NCBI GenBank assembly: GCA_945890485.1
Contig: CAMDCN010000030.1
Span: 1 to 36,767, forward strand
From: Candidatus Sulfopaludibacter sp. SbA3
GTDB taxonomy: Bacteria > Acidobacteriota > Terriglobia > Bryobacterales > Bryobacteraceae
Length of the DNA: 36,767 nt
Direction: 5' to 3'
The notes beneath the pieces are model-generated. The model was not told where the DNA came from, searched no databases, and saw only the letters and a program-made list of their open reading frames with translations. This document shows positions 16,369 to 24,707 of this stretch, piece by piece (the stretch's first letter is position 1; the number at the start of each line of letters is the position of its first letter). The translations under genes and the position numbers were made by a program.

Positions 16369-19300
16369 TTAAGGAACAAGCCAGTTACCGGAGATGCGCC
16401 ATGGCGCAATTTCGCCGCTCGAGGTTTGCATGGCGGTCCAGATACCGTTTGCCCCGGCCGAGGCCGGTTTCATGGTGATGTTCAGATTGAGCGTTAGGAC
16501 TCCCCCGACGGTGGCGGCGGCGGATCCTTGCGCGCTGATGCGGCATTGGGAGTTTTCGACGGTATTGTTGCCGGAGAGAGGCATCGCGATGGCATTGGCT
16601 CCGTCGCCATCATCCGGGTAGAGGAGGAGCAGGTTGCCGGGGGCAAAGTAGGCGACGTAGCAGGCTTGGCCGGCGTTCAGGGCGGTGTTCACGAGCAGCC
16701 AGGCGGTGGTGATGCCGTTGTTGGCGCGGTAGGTGGCGCTGACGTTTTGGGTAGCGGTGGCGATGGCCGGTGGGTTGAGCGGGTCCGTACGGGGGAGTGT
16801 GGGGGAGGCTTCGGGGATCTGTGCTGAGCCGAGGGTTTTCCAACCCGAGTTGCCGGCGCCCGTGTCGCGGGCGGCGGTGTAGATGACTTTGCTGCCGGTG
16901 AATGTCCCGGAGAAGGTGAGGCGCAGGGTGAGCGTTACGGTGTTTCCCGAAGCCTGGACAGCGGATCCAGTTCCATGGACGGTGCATTGGCTGTTCTGGA
17001 CGGTAGCGGCTGAACCCAAGCTGAGCGGGGCGGAGAGGCCGGAATCGGGGCCGGCGTCGTTGACGAGGAAGAGAACGCCGGCGGGTTGGGAATAGGCGAT
17101 GTAGCAGGCGCTACCGCCGTTGAGAGCGGTGTTGATGAGTACGTTGAGGACGCCGAGTTGCGTGTAGCCTTGCGGGTGGGAGAATTGAAAGGTAAGCGTC
17201 TGGCTGGCCCCTGAACCGGCGATGGGTCCGGAATCGGTGGCGCTGGGTGGGGCCGTGGGGGCAGCGGCGGCTTGGAGGACGGAGAACGACTTGTCGCCGA
17301 TGGTGAGATTGGCGGTGCGGGGGGAGACGGAGTTGTTGGCGGCGGCGGTCCAGGTGATGGTGTTGCCGGCGGTGGCGATGGATAGCCAGGCGGGTTGGCC
17401 AGAGACGGTCCAGGTGGTGAAGTCGGCCGGGGTGGGGGTAACGGTGATGGTGCTGGTGGCGCCGGTGGCGGGGGCGGTGGTGGAGTTGGGGCTGAGGGTG
17501 AGCGTTCCGGTGGCTCCGGATTGAGTGAGGGAGAAGGGCTTGTCGCCGATGGTGAGATTGGCGGTGCGGGGGGAGATGGAGTTGTTGGGGGCGGCGGTCC
17601 AGGTGATGATGTTGCCGGCGGTGGCGATGGATAGCCAGGCGGGTTGGCCGGAGACGATCCAGGTGGTGAAGTCAGCGGGGGTGGGGGTGACGGTGATGGT
17701 GCTGGTGGCGCCGGTGGCGGGGGCGGTGGTGGAGTTGGGGCTGAGGGTGAGCGTTCCGGTGGCTCCGGATTGAGTGAGGGAGAACGATTTGTCGCCGATG
17801 GTGAGGTTGGCGGTGCGGGGAGAGACGGAGCTATTGGGGGCGGCGGTCCAGGTGATCGTGTTTTCCGCGATGGCAATGGTGATCCACGCGGGTTGACCGG
17901 AGACGGTCCAGGACTTGTAGTCGGCCGGGGTGGGGGTGACGGTGATGGTGCTGGTGACTCCGGCGGCGGGGGCGGACGCGGAGGCGGGGCTGAGCGCGAC
18001 GGAACCGGTGGCGCCTAGCTGGGAAAGGGTGAAGGTCTTGTCGTCGATCGTGAGAGTGGCGGTGCGCGGGGTGACGGAGCTATTGGCGGCGGCCGTCCAG
18101 GAGACGGTGTTGGCAGTCGTGGTGACAATGAGCCACTGGGGAGCGCCGGTCACAGTCCAGGCCGAGTAGTCAGAAGGAGTGGGGGTGACCGTTATACTGC
18201 CGGAGCCGCCGATGGCGCCGACGGTAGCCGTTGTGGCGCTGAGCGCAAGGGCGCCGCTGGCGCCGGCCTGGTTGAGGGTGAAGCTCTTGCCGCCGATGGT
18301 CAGGGTGGCGGTGCGGGCGCTGACTGAGTTGATGGCAGGGGCCGACCAGGAGACGGTGTTGCCGACGGCAGTGACGGTGAGCCAGTTGGGGGCTCCGGAG
18401 ATGGTCCAGGAGTTGTAGTCAGCGGGGGTGGGGGCGACGGTGAGGCTACCCGAAGCGCCAGAGGGGGGTGCAGAGGCGGAGGAGAGGCTGAGGGCGACGG
18501 AGCCAACGGCGCCGGTTTGGGTGACGGTGTAGGTTTTGTCGCCGATGGTTAGCGTGGCGGTACGGGCGTTGACTGAGTTGATGGCGGGGGCTGTCCAGGA
18601 GACGACGTTGCCGGAGGTGGTGACGGTGAGCCACGAGGGCTGCCCTGTGACGGTCCAGGACGTATAGTCGGCCGGGGTGGGGGTGACGGTGACACTGCCG
18701 GCGGCCCCGGCGGCGGGGACCGTGGCGGAGGGGGCGCTGAGGGTGAGGCTGCCGACGACTCCCGATTGGTTGAGGGTGAAGGTCTTGTCGCCGATGGTGA
18801 CGTTGGCTGAGCGGGCGTTGACGGAGTTGTTGGCTTGCGCGGTCCAAGAGACGGTGTTGCCGGAGGTAGTGATGGTGAGCCAGGATGGGTTGCCGGAGAC
18901 GGTCCAGGTGGTGTAGTCGACGGGGGTGGGGGTGACGGTGATGCTGCCGGAGGTTGCAGCGGCGGATGCCGAGGCGGAGGTTGGAGAGAGGGCAACGGAG
19001 CCGGCGGCTCCGGATTGGTTGACGGTGTAGGTTTTGTCGCCGATCGAAAGGGTGGCGGCGCGAGGGGCGACGGAGTTGTTCGCTTGCGCGGTCCAGGAGA
19101 CGGAGCTGGCGTTGCGGGTAATGGTGAGCCAGGAGGGTGGAGAGCTGACGGTCCAAGTGGTGTAGTCGGGGGGAGTGGGGGTGACCGTGACACTGCCGGA
19201 GCCTCCGCCGGCGGGGGCCGTGACGGAGGTGGCGCTGAGAGCGATGGAGCCGACGGCGCCAGACTGGGTGACCGTGTAGGATTTGTCGCCGATGGAGAGG

Positions 19301-22300
19301 GTGGCGGAGCGGCTGTTGACAGAGTTATTGGCTTGGGCGGTCCAGGAGACAGAAGTCGCGGTGCGGTTCGTGGTGAGCCACGCGGGGGGAGCGCTCACGG
19401 TCCAAGTGGTGTAGTCGGGGGGAGTGGGGGTGACGGTGACACTGCCGGAGGCGCCGGCGGCGGCCGCGGTGGCGGAGGCGGCGCCGAGCGTGACGGTGCC
19501 GGTGGCGCCGGATTGATTGACGGTGTAGGCGTTGCCGCCGATGGTGAGGGTGGCCGAGCGAGGGGTGACTGAGTTATTGGCTTGAGCTGTCCAACTGACG
19601 GAGTTGTTGGACTTGGTGGCGCTGAGCCAGGCGGTCTGGCCCGTGACGGTCCAGGCGGTGTAGTCGGGTGGAGTGGGGGTGACGGTGACACTGCCGGAGG
19701 CGCCGGCGGCGGGTGCGGTAGCGGAGGCGGCGCCGAGAACTACGGCGCCGGTCGCCCCGGATTGGGTAAGAGAGAACGACTTGTCGCCGATAGTGAGGAT
19801 GGCGGTGCGGGGGCTAACGGAGTTGTTGGCTTGGGCGGTCCAGTTGACGGTGGCGCCGGAAGTGGAGACAGAGAGCCAAGCGGGATTGCCGGTGACGGTC
19901 CAGGAGGTATACGTGGTCGGGGTGGGGGTGACTACGATGCTGCCGGAGGAGCCGGCGGCGGGTGAGGAGGCAGACGTGGGATTGAGCGAGACGGAGCCGA
20001 GAGAGCCGGCCTGCGTAATGGTATAGGTCTTGTCGGCGATCGTGAGGGTGGCGGAGCGGGAGTTGCCATCGGGATTGGCGCTGGCGGTCCAGACGTGGGG
20101 ATTGGTCGAGAGGTCAACGGACAGCCAGGTGGGCTGGCCGGAGACGGACCAGGCGGAATAGGCGGGTTCGGTGGGGGTGACGGTGATCGAGCCGGAGCCG
20201 CCGGCGGCCGGGGCGGTGTCTCCGGAGGCGTTGAGAGTGACGGAGCCGCGGGTGAAGCGGCGGGATGTGGAGTTGGCGATGGCGTTCGAGTTGAAGCTGG
20301 AGAGCGTGGCCATGACGCCGGAATCGTCTTCGATGCCGACGGTGGCGCTGCGGCCGCCGCCGAATATGGCGACGCTGGGCTGCACTTCTTTGTAGTTGTA
20401 CTGTATGCCGCCCCAGCGGTTGAAGACGACTTGGAAGGCGTAAATGCGAGACGGGTCGGTGAAGTGGGGAACGTTTTCCCAACTGACGACGAAGCTGCCA
20501 TTCGAGGAGCCGTAGCGGATGGTACCGCCCTGGCTAGGGTCGAGATCGTCCCAATACGCGTAGAGTGCATTGTTGGGGGTGGCTTGGCTGGGTAGCGTTG
20601 TGTTTTCGAACTGCGTGCCTCCATTCGAGGAGCCGAGGGTGAGGAAGCCGTTGGCGCTGATGTAGACAGTGCTGAGTTGGTTGCAGTAGTAAGGAAAGGG
20701 GAAAGGAAGCGCGATGGCGGTACTTACACCATCGTCGCCGAGGGCGAGGGAGGTCATCCCGGCCGTGTCAATCCACCGGTAGGTGTCGTTGCCGACGGAG
20801 TAAGGGGGCTGGACGCGGATAACTTGGGAGCGGGTGGCGCTGCCGTCCGGTCCGGAGACTGAGAGGGTGGCGGTGTACGTGCCTGAGGAGGTATAGGTGT
20901 GCGTGGTGGAGCCGTTGAGAGCGACGGCAGAGCCGCCGGCGCCGACATTGAGGAGACGGGAGGTGAGGGAGCCGATGGAGGTATCGGTGAAGGTGACGGT
21001 GAGAGGCGGGGCGCCGGAGCGCGTGTTGAGGGTGAGATGCGGGATGGGGCGCTGGGTACTGGTGAGCGCGCGGTAGAGGTTTAGACGGCCACCGGTGAAG
21101 GTGGTTGGTTCCAGAGCCGGGAGTGGGTCGGTGGCAAGGAGCAGTTTGCGGATCAGTTCTTCGTAGGAGAGGGCGGGGAAGTGGGCTTTCAGGAGGGCGA
21201 GAGCGCCACTGACGTGCGGCGTGGCCATGGAGGTGCCACTGAAGGTGGAGTAGTTGTTGTTGGGGGTGGTGGAAAGAATGGAGGAGCCGGGAGCGCCGAG
21301 GTGGACGGTGCGGTAACCGTAATTGGAGTAACTGGCGAGCAAGTCATTGCGGTCGGTGGCGCCGACGGCGACGATGTTGGGGAGGATGAAGCCGGAGGGG
21401 TAGCTGGTGGACTGATCGTTGTTGGAGCCTTCGTTGCTGGCGGCGGCGACGAAGATGACTCCCTGATCCTTGGCGCTACTGATGGCGTTGAACAGCGACT
21501 GGGAGAAGCCACCGCCGCCCCAGGAGTTGTTGAGGATATGGACGCCTTTAGTGAGGGAGTAATTGATGCATTCGATGGCGTCCGCCGACGAGCCGGACCC
21601 GTCGGCGGATAGAAATTTGAGGGCCATGAGCTTGACGTTCCAGGCCACGCCGCTGACGCCGATGCCGTTGTTGCCGACGGCTCCGATGGTGCCGGCGACG
21701 TGCGTGCCGTGGTTATTGTCGTCCATGGGGTTGCCGCCGTTGTTGATGGCGTTGATGCCGTGGACGTCGTCGATGTAGCCGTTGTTGTCGTCGTCGATGC
21801 CGTTGTTGGGGATTTCGCCGGGGTTCGTCCACATGTTGGCGGCGAGGTCGGGATGGTTGTAGTCGATGCCGCTATCGACGACGCCGACGACTACGGTGTT
21901 GGCGCTGGTGCGGAGGGTCCAGGCTTCGGGTGCGTTGATATCGGCGTTGGCGGCGCCGGAGTTTTGGCCGGTGTTATGGAGGCCCCAGAGTTGGTTGAAA
22001 GAAGGGTCGTTGGGGAGGGTTTGCGTTTGATTGATGGTGAAGCGGTAGTCGGGTTCGGCGTATTCAATGAGGGGGTTGGCTCGATAGAGAGCGACGGCCT
22101 GTTCGACGTTCAGTGCTTTTGGCAGGCGGAGAACCTGGATATTGCCCACGCGAGCGAAGATGCGGGCGATGGTGGCTCCATTGGCGCTGTGCAGGGCTTG
22201 GAGCAAGAGGCTGGAGGCTCCGATCCGGGGCTTGATCAGGATCTGGTCGGTTCGGTGAGGGGCGAATTTGAGCGGCTGAGCGTAGAGATGGGATAACGGC

Positions 22301-22344
22301 AGGAGGGCACACAAAAGGACTATTGCTTGCGCCGCTCGTGTCAT
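16369..22344 (-). CDS. Secreted subtilisin-like (S8) protease with PKD domain, twelve BACON repeats and duplicated C-terminal Cys-pair module
   Basis: A 1991-aa extracellular protein. Signal peptide 1-22; inhibitor-like propeptide about 30-102 (DQILIKPRIGASSLLLQAL ... IEYAEPDYRF); S8 catalytic domain about 115-430 with Asp157 (VVDSGIDYNHPDL), His212 (NNHGTHVAGTIG) and Ser372 (FSGTSMATPHVSGALAL), and a likely calcium loop DDDNNGYIDD. PKD-like domain about 433-513; a lectin-like sandwich about 515-700 (VYISANGFLTLGSSNGG, NNALYAYWDDLDP). Then twelve BACON repeats of about 83 residues (701-1693), each of the form TPxxYTxWTVSGxPxWLT ... SVSWTAxANNSV ... RTATLTIGDKxFTLxQSG. The tail 1694-1991 has two copies of a module with cysteine pairs C1747/C1787 and C1895/C1934. 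No frameshift across 6 kb. It has no operon partners; the convergent USP gene ends 6 bp away. Probably degrades protein while bound to polysaccharide or cell surface. Confidence 0.93.
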   Translation of the reverse strand: MTRAAQAIVLLCALLPLSHLYAQPLKFAPHRTDQILIKPRIGASSLLLQALHSANGATIARIFARVGNIQVLRLPKALNVEQAVALYRANPLIEYAEPDYRFTINQTQTLPNDPSFNQLWGLHNTGQNSGAANADINAPEAWTLRTSANTVVVGVVDSGIDYNHPDLAANMWTNPGEIPNNGIDDDNNGYIDDVHGINAINNGGNPMDDNNHGTHVAGTIGAVGNNGIGVSGVAWNVKLMALKFLSADGSGSSADAIECINYSLTKGVHILNNSWGGGGFSQSLFNAISSAKDQGVIFVAAASNEGSNNDQSTSYPSGFILPNIVAVGATDRNDLLASYSNYGYRTVHLGAPGSSILSTTPNNNYSTFSGTSMATPHVSGALALLKAHFPALSYEELIRKLLLATDPLPALEPTTFTGGRLNLYRALTSTQRPIPHLTLNTRSGAPPLTVTFTDTSIGSLTSRLLNVGAGGSAVALNGSTTHTYTSSGTYTATLSVSGPDGSATRSQVIRVQPPYSVGNDTYRWIDTAGMTSLALGDDGVSTAIALPFPFPYYCNQLSTVYISANGFLTLGSSNGGTQFENTTLPSQATPNNALYAYWDDLDPSQGGTIRYGSSNGSFVVSWENVPHFTDPSRIYAFQVVFNRWGGIQYNYKEVQPSVAIFGGGRSATVGIEDDSGVMATLSSFNSNAIANSTSRRFTRGSVTLNASGDTAPAAGGSGSITVTPTEPAYSAWSVSGQPTWLSVDLSTNPHVWTASANPDGNSRSATLTIADKTYTITQAGSLGSVSLNPTSASSPAAGSSGSIVVTPTPTTYTSWTVTGNPAWLSVSTSGATVNWTAQANNSVSPRTAILTIGDKSFSLTQSGATGAVVLGAASATAPAAGASGSVTVTPTPPDYTAWTVTGQTAWLSATKSNNSVSWTAQANNSVTPRSATLTIGGNAYTVNQSGATGTVTLGAASATAAAAGASGSVTVTPTPPDYTTWTVSAPPAWLTTNRTATSVSWTAQANNSVNSRSATLSIGDKSYTVTQSGAVGSIALSATSVTAPAGGGSGSVTVTPTPPDYTTWTVSSPPSWLTITRNASSVSWTAQANNSVAPRAATLSIGDKTYTVNQSGAAGSVALSPTSASASAAATSGSITVTPTPVDYTTWTVSGNPSWLTITTSGNTVSWTAQANNSVNARSANVTIGDKTFTLNQSGVVGSLTLSAPSATVPAAGAAGSVTVTPTPADYTSWTVTGQPSWLTVTTSGNVVSWTAPAINSVNARTATLTIGDKTYTVTQTGAVGSVALSLSSASAPPSGASGSLTVAPTPADYNSWTISGAPNWLTVTAVGNTVSWSAPAINSVSARTATLTIGGKSFTLNQAGASGALALSATTATVGAIGGSGSITVTPTPSDYSAWTVTGAPQWLIVTTTANTVSWTAAANSSVTPRTATLTIDDKTFTLSQLGATGSVALSPASASAPAAGVTSTITVTPTPADYKSWTVSGQPAWITIAIAENTITWTAAPNSSVSPRTANLTIGDKSFSLTQSGATGTLTLSPNSTTAPATGATSTITVTPTPADFTTWIVSGQPAWLSIATAGNIITWTAAPNNSISPRTANLTIGDKPFSLTQSGATGTLTLSPNSTTAPATGATSTITVTPTPADFTTWTVSGQPAWLSIATAGNTITWTAAANNSVSPRTANLTIGDKSFSVLQAAAAPTAPPSATDSGPIAGSGASQTLTFQFSHPQGYTQLGVLNVLINTALNGGSACYIAYSQPAGVLFLVNDAGPDSGLSAPLSLGSAATVQNSQCTVHGTGSAVQASGNTVTLTLRLTFSGTFTGSKVIYTAARDTGAGNSGWKTLGSAQIPEASPTLPRTDPLNPPAIATATQNVSATYRANNGITTAWLLVNTALNAGQACYVAYFAPGNLLLLYPDDGDGANAIAMPLSGNNTVENSQCRISAQGSAAATVGGVLTLNLNITMKPASAGANGIWTAMQTSSGEIAPWRISGNWLVP
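17266..20247 (-). repeat. Tandem coding repeats of 249 bp (twelve BACON domains)
   Basis: Twelve in-frame units of about 249 bp inside the protease gene. The two units nearest the C-terminus (about 17270-17519 and 17520-17768) are about 95% identical in DNA by eye. The next unit is more diverged and those towards the N-terminus differ further, so the array seems to grow at its 3' end. Confidence 0.88.
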
Positions 22345-22406
22345 TACTCAGTTATCGTCCGTTCTCTAGGATATCGTTACGGCTGGCGCGTGGCAGCTTT
22401 CCGCGA

Positions 22407-22436
22407 TTGACGGTTGGAACGGCAGGGCGGTAGAGT
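22407..22436 (+). promoter_or_regulatory. Possible sigma-70 promoter of the DHH gene
   Basis: TTGACG (22407-22412), an 18-base spacer and TAGAGT (22431-22436) predict a transcript start near 22443 and a leader of about 48 bases to ATG 22491. This argues against the upstream in-frame ATG at 22437, which overlaps the -10 edge. Confidence 0.4.
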
Positions 22437-22490
22437 ATGGGATTACAGCCGTTCCGGGTTGCGCGGCTGAGCTGCAGATTCTTTGAACTC

Positions 22491-23474
22491 ATGCGAATCC
22501 GGATTGTTTATCATGATCGCTGTTTTGACGGGGCTGCATCGGCGGCTTTGTTGGGCAGGTTCCTGCAGGAATACTATTATCCGCAAGGACAATTGCTTCT
22601 GCGGGGTATGTTGCACCGGCCGGGGTTCCGGTGGTCGGCGGGGGATCTGGACGGGGATGAGAACGCGATTGTCGACTTTCGGTATGCGGCGGACCGGCGG
22701 TTGGATTGGTGGTTTGACCATCACTTGAGTGCGTTTTTGAGTCCGGAGGATGAAGCGCATTTCCGCCGGCAGGGGTCGCCGCAAAAGGTATTGGATGTCA
22801 CGCGCGCTTCCTGTACGGGGTTGATTGCCGACTATTTACGGGATCGGTTTGGATATTTGGCGGAAGGGATGGAGGACCTGATTGCGTGGGCGGAGGTGAT
22901 TGACGGGGCGAAGTATGCGAGTCCGGCGGCGGCGGTGGAGTTGCGGTCCGCGGCGGCGCGGTTGCGGTTAGTGATCGAGCATGCCGAACGGGAGGAACAG
23001 CGGGTGGAGGTGGTGCGGCGGTTGCGCTTCCGTTCGATGGAAGAGGTGTTGGCGACGCCGGAATTGAAAGCCGTGGCGGACCGGTGTGTGGAGGAGCGGC
23101 AAGGGGAGATGGGCTTTGTCGTTCGGAGGCTGGAGCGGCGGGAGATGGTGGGGTATCTGGATGTGCGGGGACTGGAGGGCGCCCGGCCGAACCGGTTTCT
23201 TCCCTACTGTGTGTTTCCAGATCTGGAGTATCTGGTGACGATCTCGGCGGGTGATGACTGGGTTCGGATTTCGTTGGGGACGAATCCTTGGCGGCGACCG
23301 GGGCGGCGACCGGAGGAGTTGGTGAATCTGGCGGAGGTGGCGGGGCGTTACGGCGGCGGGGGGCATGCGGCGGTGGCAGGGATCAGTTTGCCGCGGGGGA
23401 ATGAGGCGCTGGTGGCGCAGGTGAAGGAGGAGATCCTGCAGGCGCTGACGAGTGACCGGAGGCTGGCGGTTTAG
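22491..23474 (+). CDS. DHH-family phosphoesterase
   Basis: A 327-aa cytoplasmic protein with both halves of the DHH/DHHA1 architecture. The metal-binding motifs are VYHDRCFDGAASAALLG (H8, D9, D13), AIVDFRYAADRRLDWWFDHHLSAF (D62, D76-H77-H78), and the C-terminal substrate loop GRYGGGGHAAVAGISLP. The family includes nanoRNases, cyclic-dinucleotide phosphodiesterases and related Mn2+ enzymes; the exact substrate is not shown. It lacks GGDEF, PAS and CBS domains. I chose ATG 22491 because it begins the fold directly (MRIRIVYHD) and fits the promoter-like sequence at 22407-22436; an ATG at 22437 would add 18 residues. Its stop overlaps that of the convergent nitrilase gene by four bases. Confidence 0.85.
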   Translation: MRIRIVYHDRCFDGAASAALLGRFLQEYYYPQGQLLLRGMLHRPGFRWSAGDLDGDENAIVDFRYAADRRLDWWFDHHLSAFLSPEDEAHFRRQGSPQKVLDVTRASCTGLIADYLRDRFGYLAEGMEDLIAWAEVIDGAKYASPAAAVELRSAAARLRLVIEHAEREEQRVEVVRRLRFRSMEEVLATPELKAVADRCVEERQGEMGFVVRRLERREMVGYLDVRGLEGARPNRFLPYCVFPDLEYLVTISAGDDWVRISLGTNPWRRPGRRPEELVNLAEVAGRYGGGGHAAVAGISLPRGNEALVAQVKEEILQALTSDRRLAV

Positions 23475-24325
23475 GGGCGGGACAGCTCCTGATAGAGCGC
23501 GGGGCGGCGGTATTTGAGCATGGAGTGTTTCCGTTTGGGTGAGACGGTGAATCGGCCGAGGACGATTTGGTCTGCTTCCCCTTTGTTTTGTGCGAGGATG
23601 TTGCCGCCGGCGTCGATGAGAAGGGCGCGCTTGGGGTGGACGAACGCGAGATTGACGCCGTTTTCGTAGGCGCGGACGCGCATGAGCTGATCATTCATTT
23701 CGCCATAGCCGCCCCAAGCGGGGACGAAGATCATGTCGGCGCCCTTGATGGCGAGGATGCGGGCGGCTTCGGGGACCTGGCGATCGAAGCAGATGAGGGT
23801 GCCCCATTGACCGAACTCGGTTTTAACTACGGGGAACGTGTCGCCTTTTGTATTGAAGGGCTCGTCGTTCATGGTGTGGCTTTTCGAGTAGTGTGAGGTG
23901 ATCTCCCCGGCGGGGGAGAACATGACGGCGGTGTTGAAGACCTTACCGTCGCGCTTTTCGGCGAAACCGATCATGAGGTAGACGCGCAGCTCCTTAGCGA
24001 GGGCGCGAACCTGGGTGAGGAGGGGGCCGTTGAGGTCTTCGGCGGCGCGGGCGGCATAGCGATCCTGTTCAAGGCCGGGGGTGCGGCCCTGGTTGCCGAC
24101 GTAGCCTTCGAGGTAGCCCTCGGGAGCGACGATGACCTGAGCGCCTTGGGCGGCGGCTTGCCGCGTGAAGCGGGCGAATTTCTCGAAATTCGCTTGCTTA
24201 TCCCAGGGTTCCGGCGTGATGCTGAGGGCGGCCATGAGGAAGCCGGGGGTGGCCGGGGGAGGGGGTGACTGGGCCCGCAGGAGCGCGGCGCATGCGAGGA
24301 GGAGGCCGCAGCGGAGAGACATCAT
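23471..24325 (-). CDS. Exported carbon-nitrogen hydrolase (nitrilase superfamily)
   Basis: A 284-aa protein. Residues 1-20 (MSLRCGLLLACAALLRAQS) form a signal peptide. The rest is a nitrilase-fold hydrolase with the full catalytic triad: Glu69 (VIVAPEGYLEG), Lys148 (HYSKSHTMNDE) and Cys179 (GTLICFDRQVPEAAR). Such enzymes hydrolyse amide or nitrile C-N bonds; the substrate is unknown. Export is unusual, since most members are cytoplasmic, and the mature protein still carries the catalytic cysteine. The start is one of two adjacent ATGs (24325 or 24322) with no good ribosome site; a strong hairpin (24333-24356) lies just upstream. The upstream lipoprotein gene on the same strand ends 50 bp away. 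Confidence 0.87.
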   Translation of the reverse strand: MMSLRCGLLLACAALLRAQSPPPPATPGFLMAALSITPEPWDKQANFEKFARFTRQAAAQGAQVIVAPEGYLEGYVGNQGRTPGLEQDRYAARAAEDLNGPLLTQVRALAKELRVYLMIGFAEKRDGKVFNTAVMFSPAGEITSHYSKSHTMNDEPFNTKGDTFPVVKTEFGQWGTLICFDRQVPEAARILAIKGADMIFVPAWGGYGEMNDQLMRVRAYENGVNLAFVHPKRALLIDAGGNILAQNKGEADQIVLGRFTVSPKRKHSMLKYRRPALYQELSRP

Positions 24326-24332
24326 GCGGAGA

Positions 24333-24356
24333 GGATAGCGCTGCGCGGCGCTATCC
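24333..24356. repeat. Perfect 9-bp inverted repeat between lipoprotein and nitrilase genes
   Basis: GGATAGCGC (24333-24341), a six-base loop, then GCGCTATCC (24348-24356). It lies in the 50-bp gap between the lipoprotein stop and the nitrilase start, on the minus-strand transcript 8 bases before the ATG. There is no T-run, so it is not a standard terminator; it may affect read-through, mRNA stability or translation. Confidence 0.6.
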
Positions 24357-24375
24357 GCAACCAATCGCGAACAGG

Positions 24376-24654
24376 TTACTTGGACTCCCGGAAGATCACT
24401 TTGCCCTCGCCGGAGAAGATCAGGGCCCCACCGCTCTCCTGTTGGAAGATCGAGATCTCAGGGACTTCTCCAGTGCGCATGGGGCGATGGAGGTACCAGA
24501 GGTCGGCGGTTTCTTTCCAGGTGGCGGTAACGAGCTTGGTGGAGGGTGGAAGGTTAATCTCGATGGTGCCGCCGTAGCTGCGCGCCCTCTGTTGGGCGGT
24601 GCAGGAGGCGAGCAGGATGAGGGACGCGAGAGCGAGAGGAAGAAGAAGTTTCAT
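24376..24654 (-). CDS. Small putative lipoprotein
   Basis: A 92-aa protein with a type II signal peptide: MKLLLPLALASLILLASC, lipobox LASC with acylated Cys18. The mature part (about 75 residues) is hydrophilic with TIEINLPPSTKLVTATWKETADLWYLHRPM and EISIFQQESGGALIFSGEGKVIFRESK, looking like a small beta-rich domain. No family recognised. No strong ribosome site is visible. It lies 53 bp downstream of the antiporter gene on the same strand and upstream of the exported nitrilase, so the three could form one operon. Confidence 0.75.
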   Translation of the reverse strand: MKLLLPLALASLILLASCTAQQRARSYGGTIEINLPPSTKLVTATWKETADLWYLHRPMRTGEVPEISIFQQESGGALIFSGEGKVIFRESK

Positions 24655-24707
24655 GGTGATGCTAGGTTGTCAGTGAACTCGAAAATGGAGTCCGATCCGG
24701 CTCACGA

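Noticed and set aside
16363-16385. Hairpin TGGCTT/AAGCCA as a bidirectional terminator
   Set aside because: The six-base stem has no T-run and overlaps the final codons of the protease; too weak to list as a terminator.
17395-20026. Several plus-strand glycine-rich frames opposite the BACON array
   Set aside because: They are antisense shadows of the 249-bp repeats, with no start signals and repeating low-complexity content.
17266-20247. CRISPR-like or satellite interpretation of the regular repeats
   Set aside because: The unit is 249 bp, in frame, coding, with no short repeat-spacer pattern; the same applies to the 258-bp array at 35825-36767.
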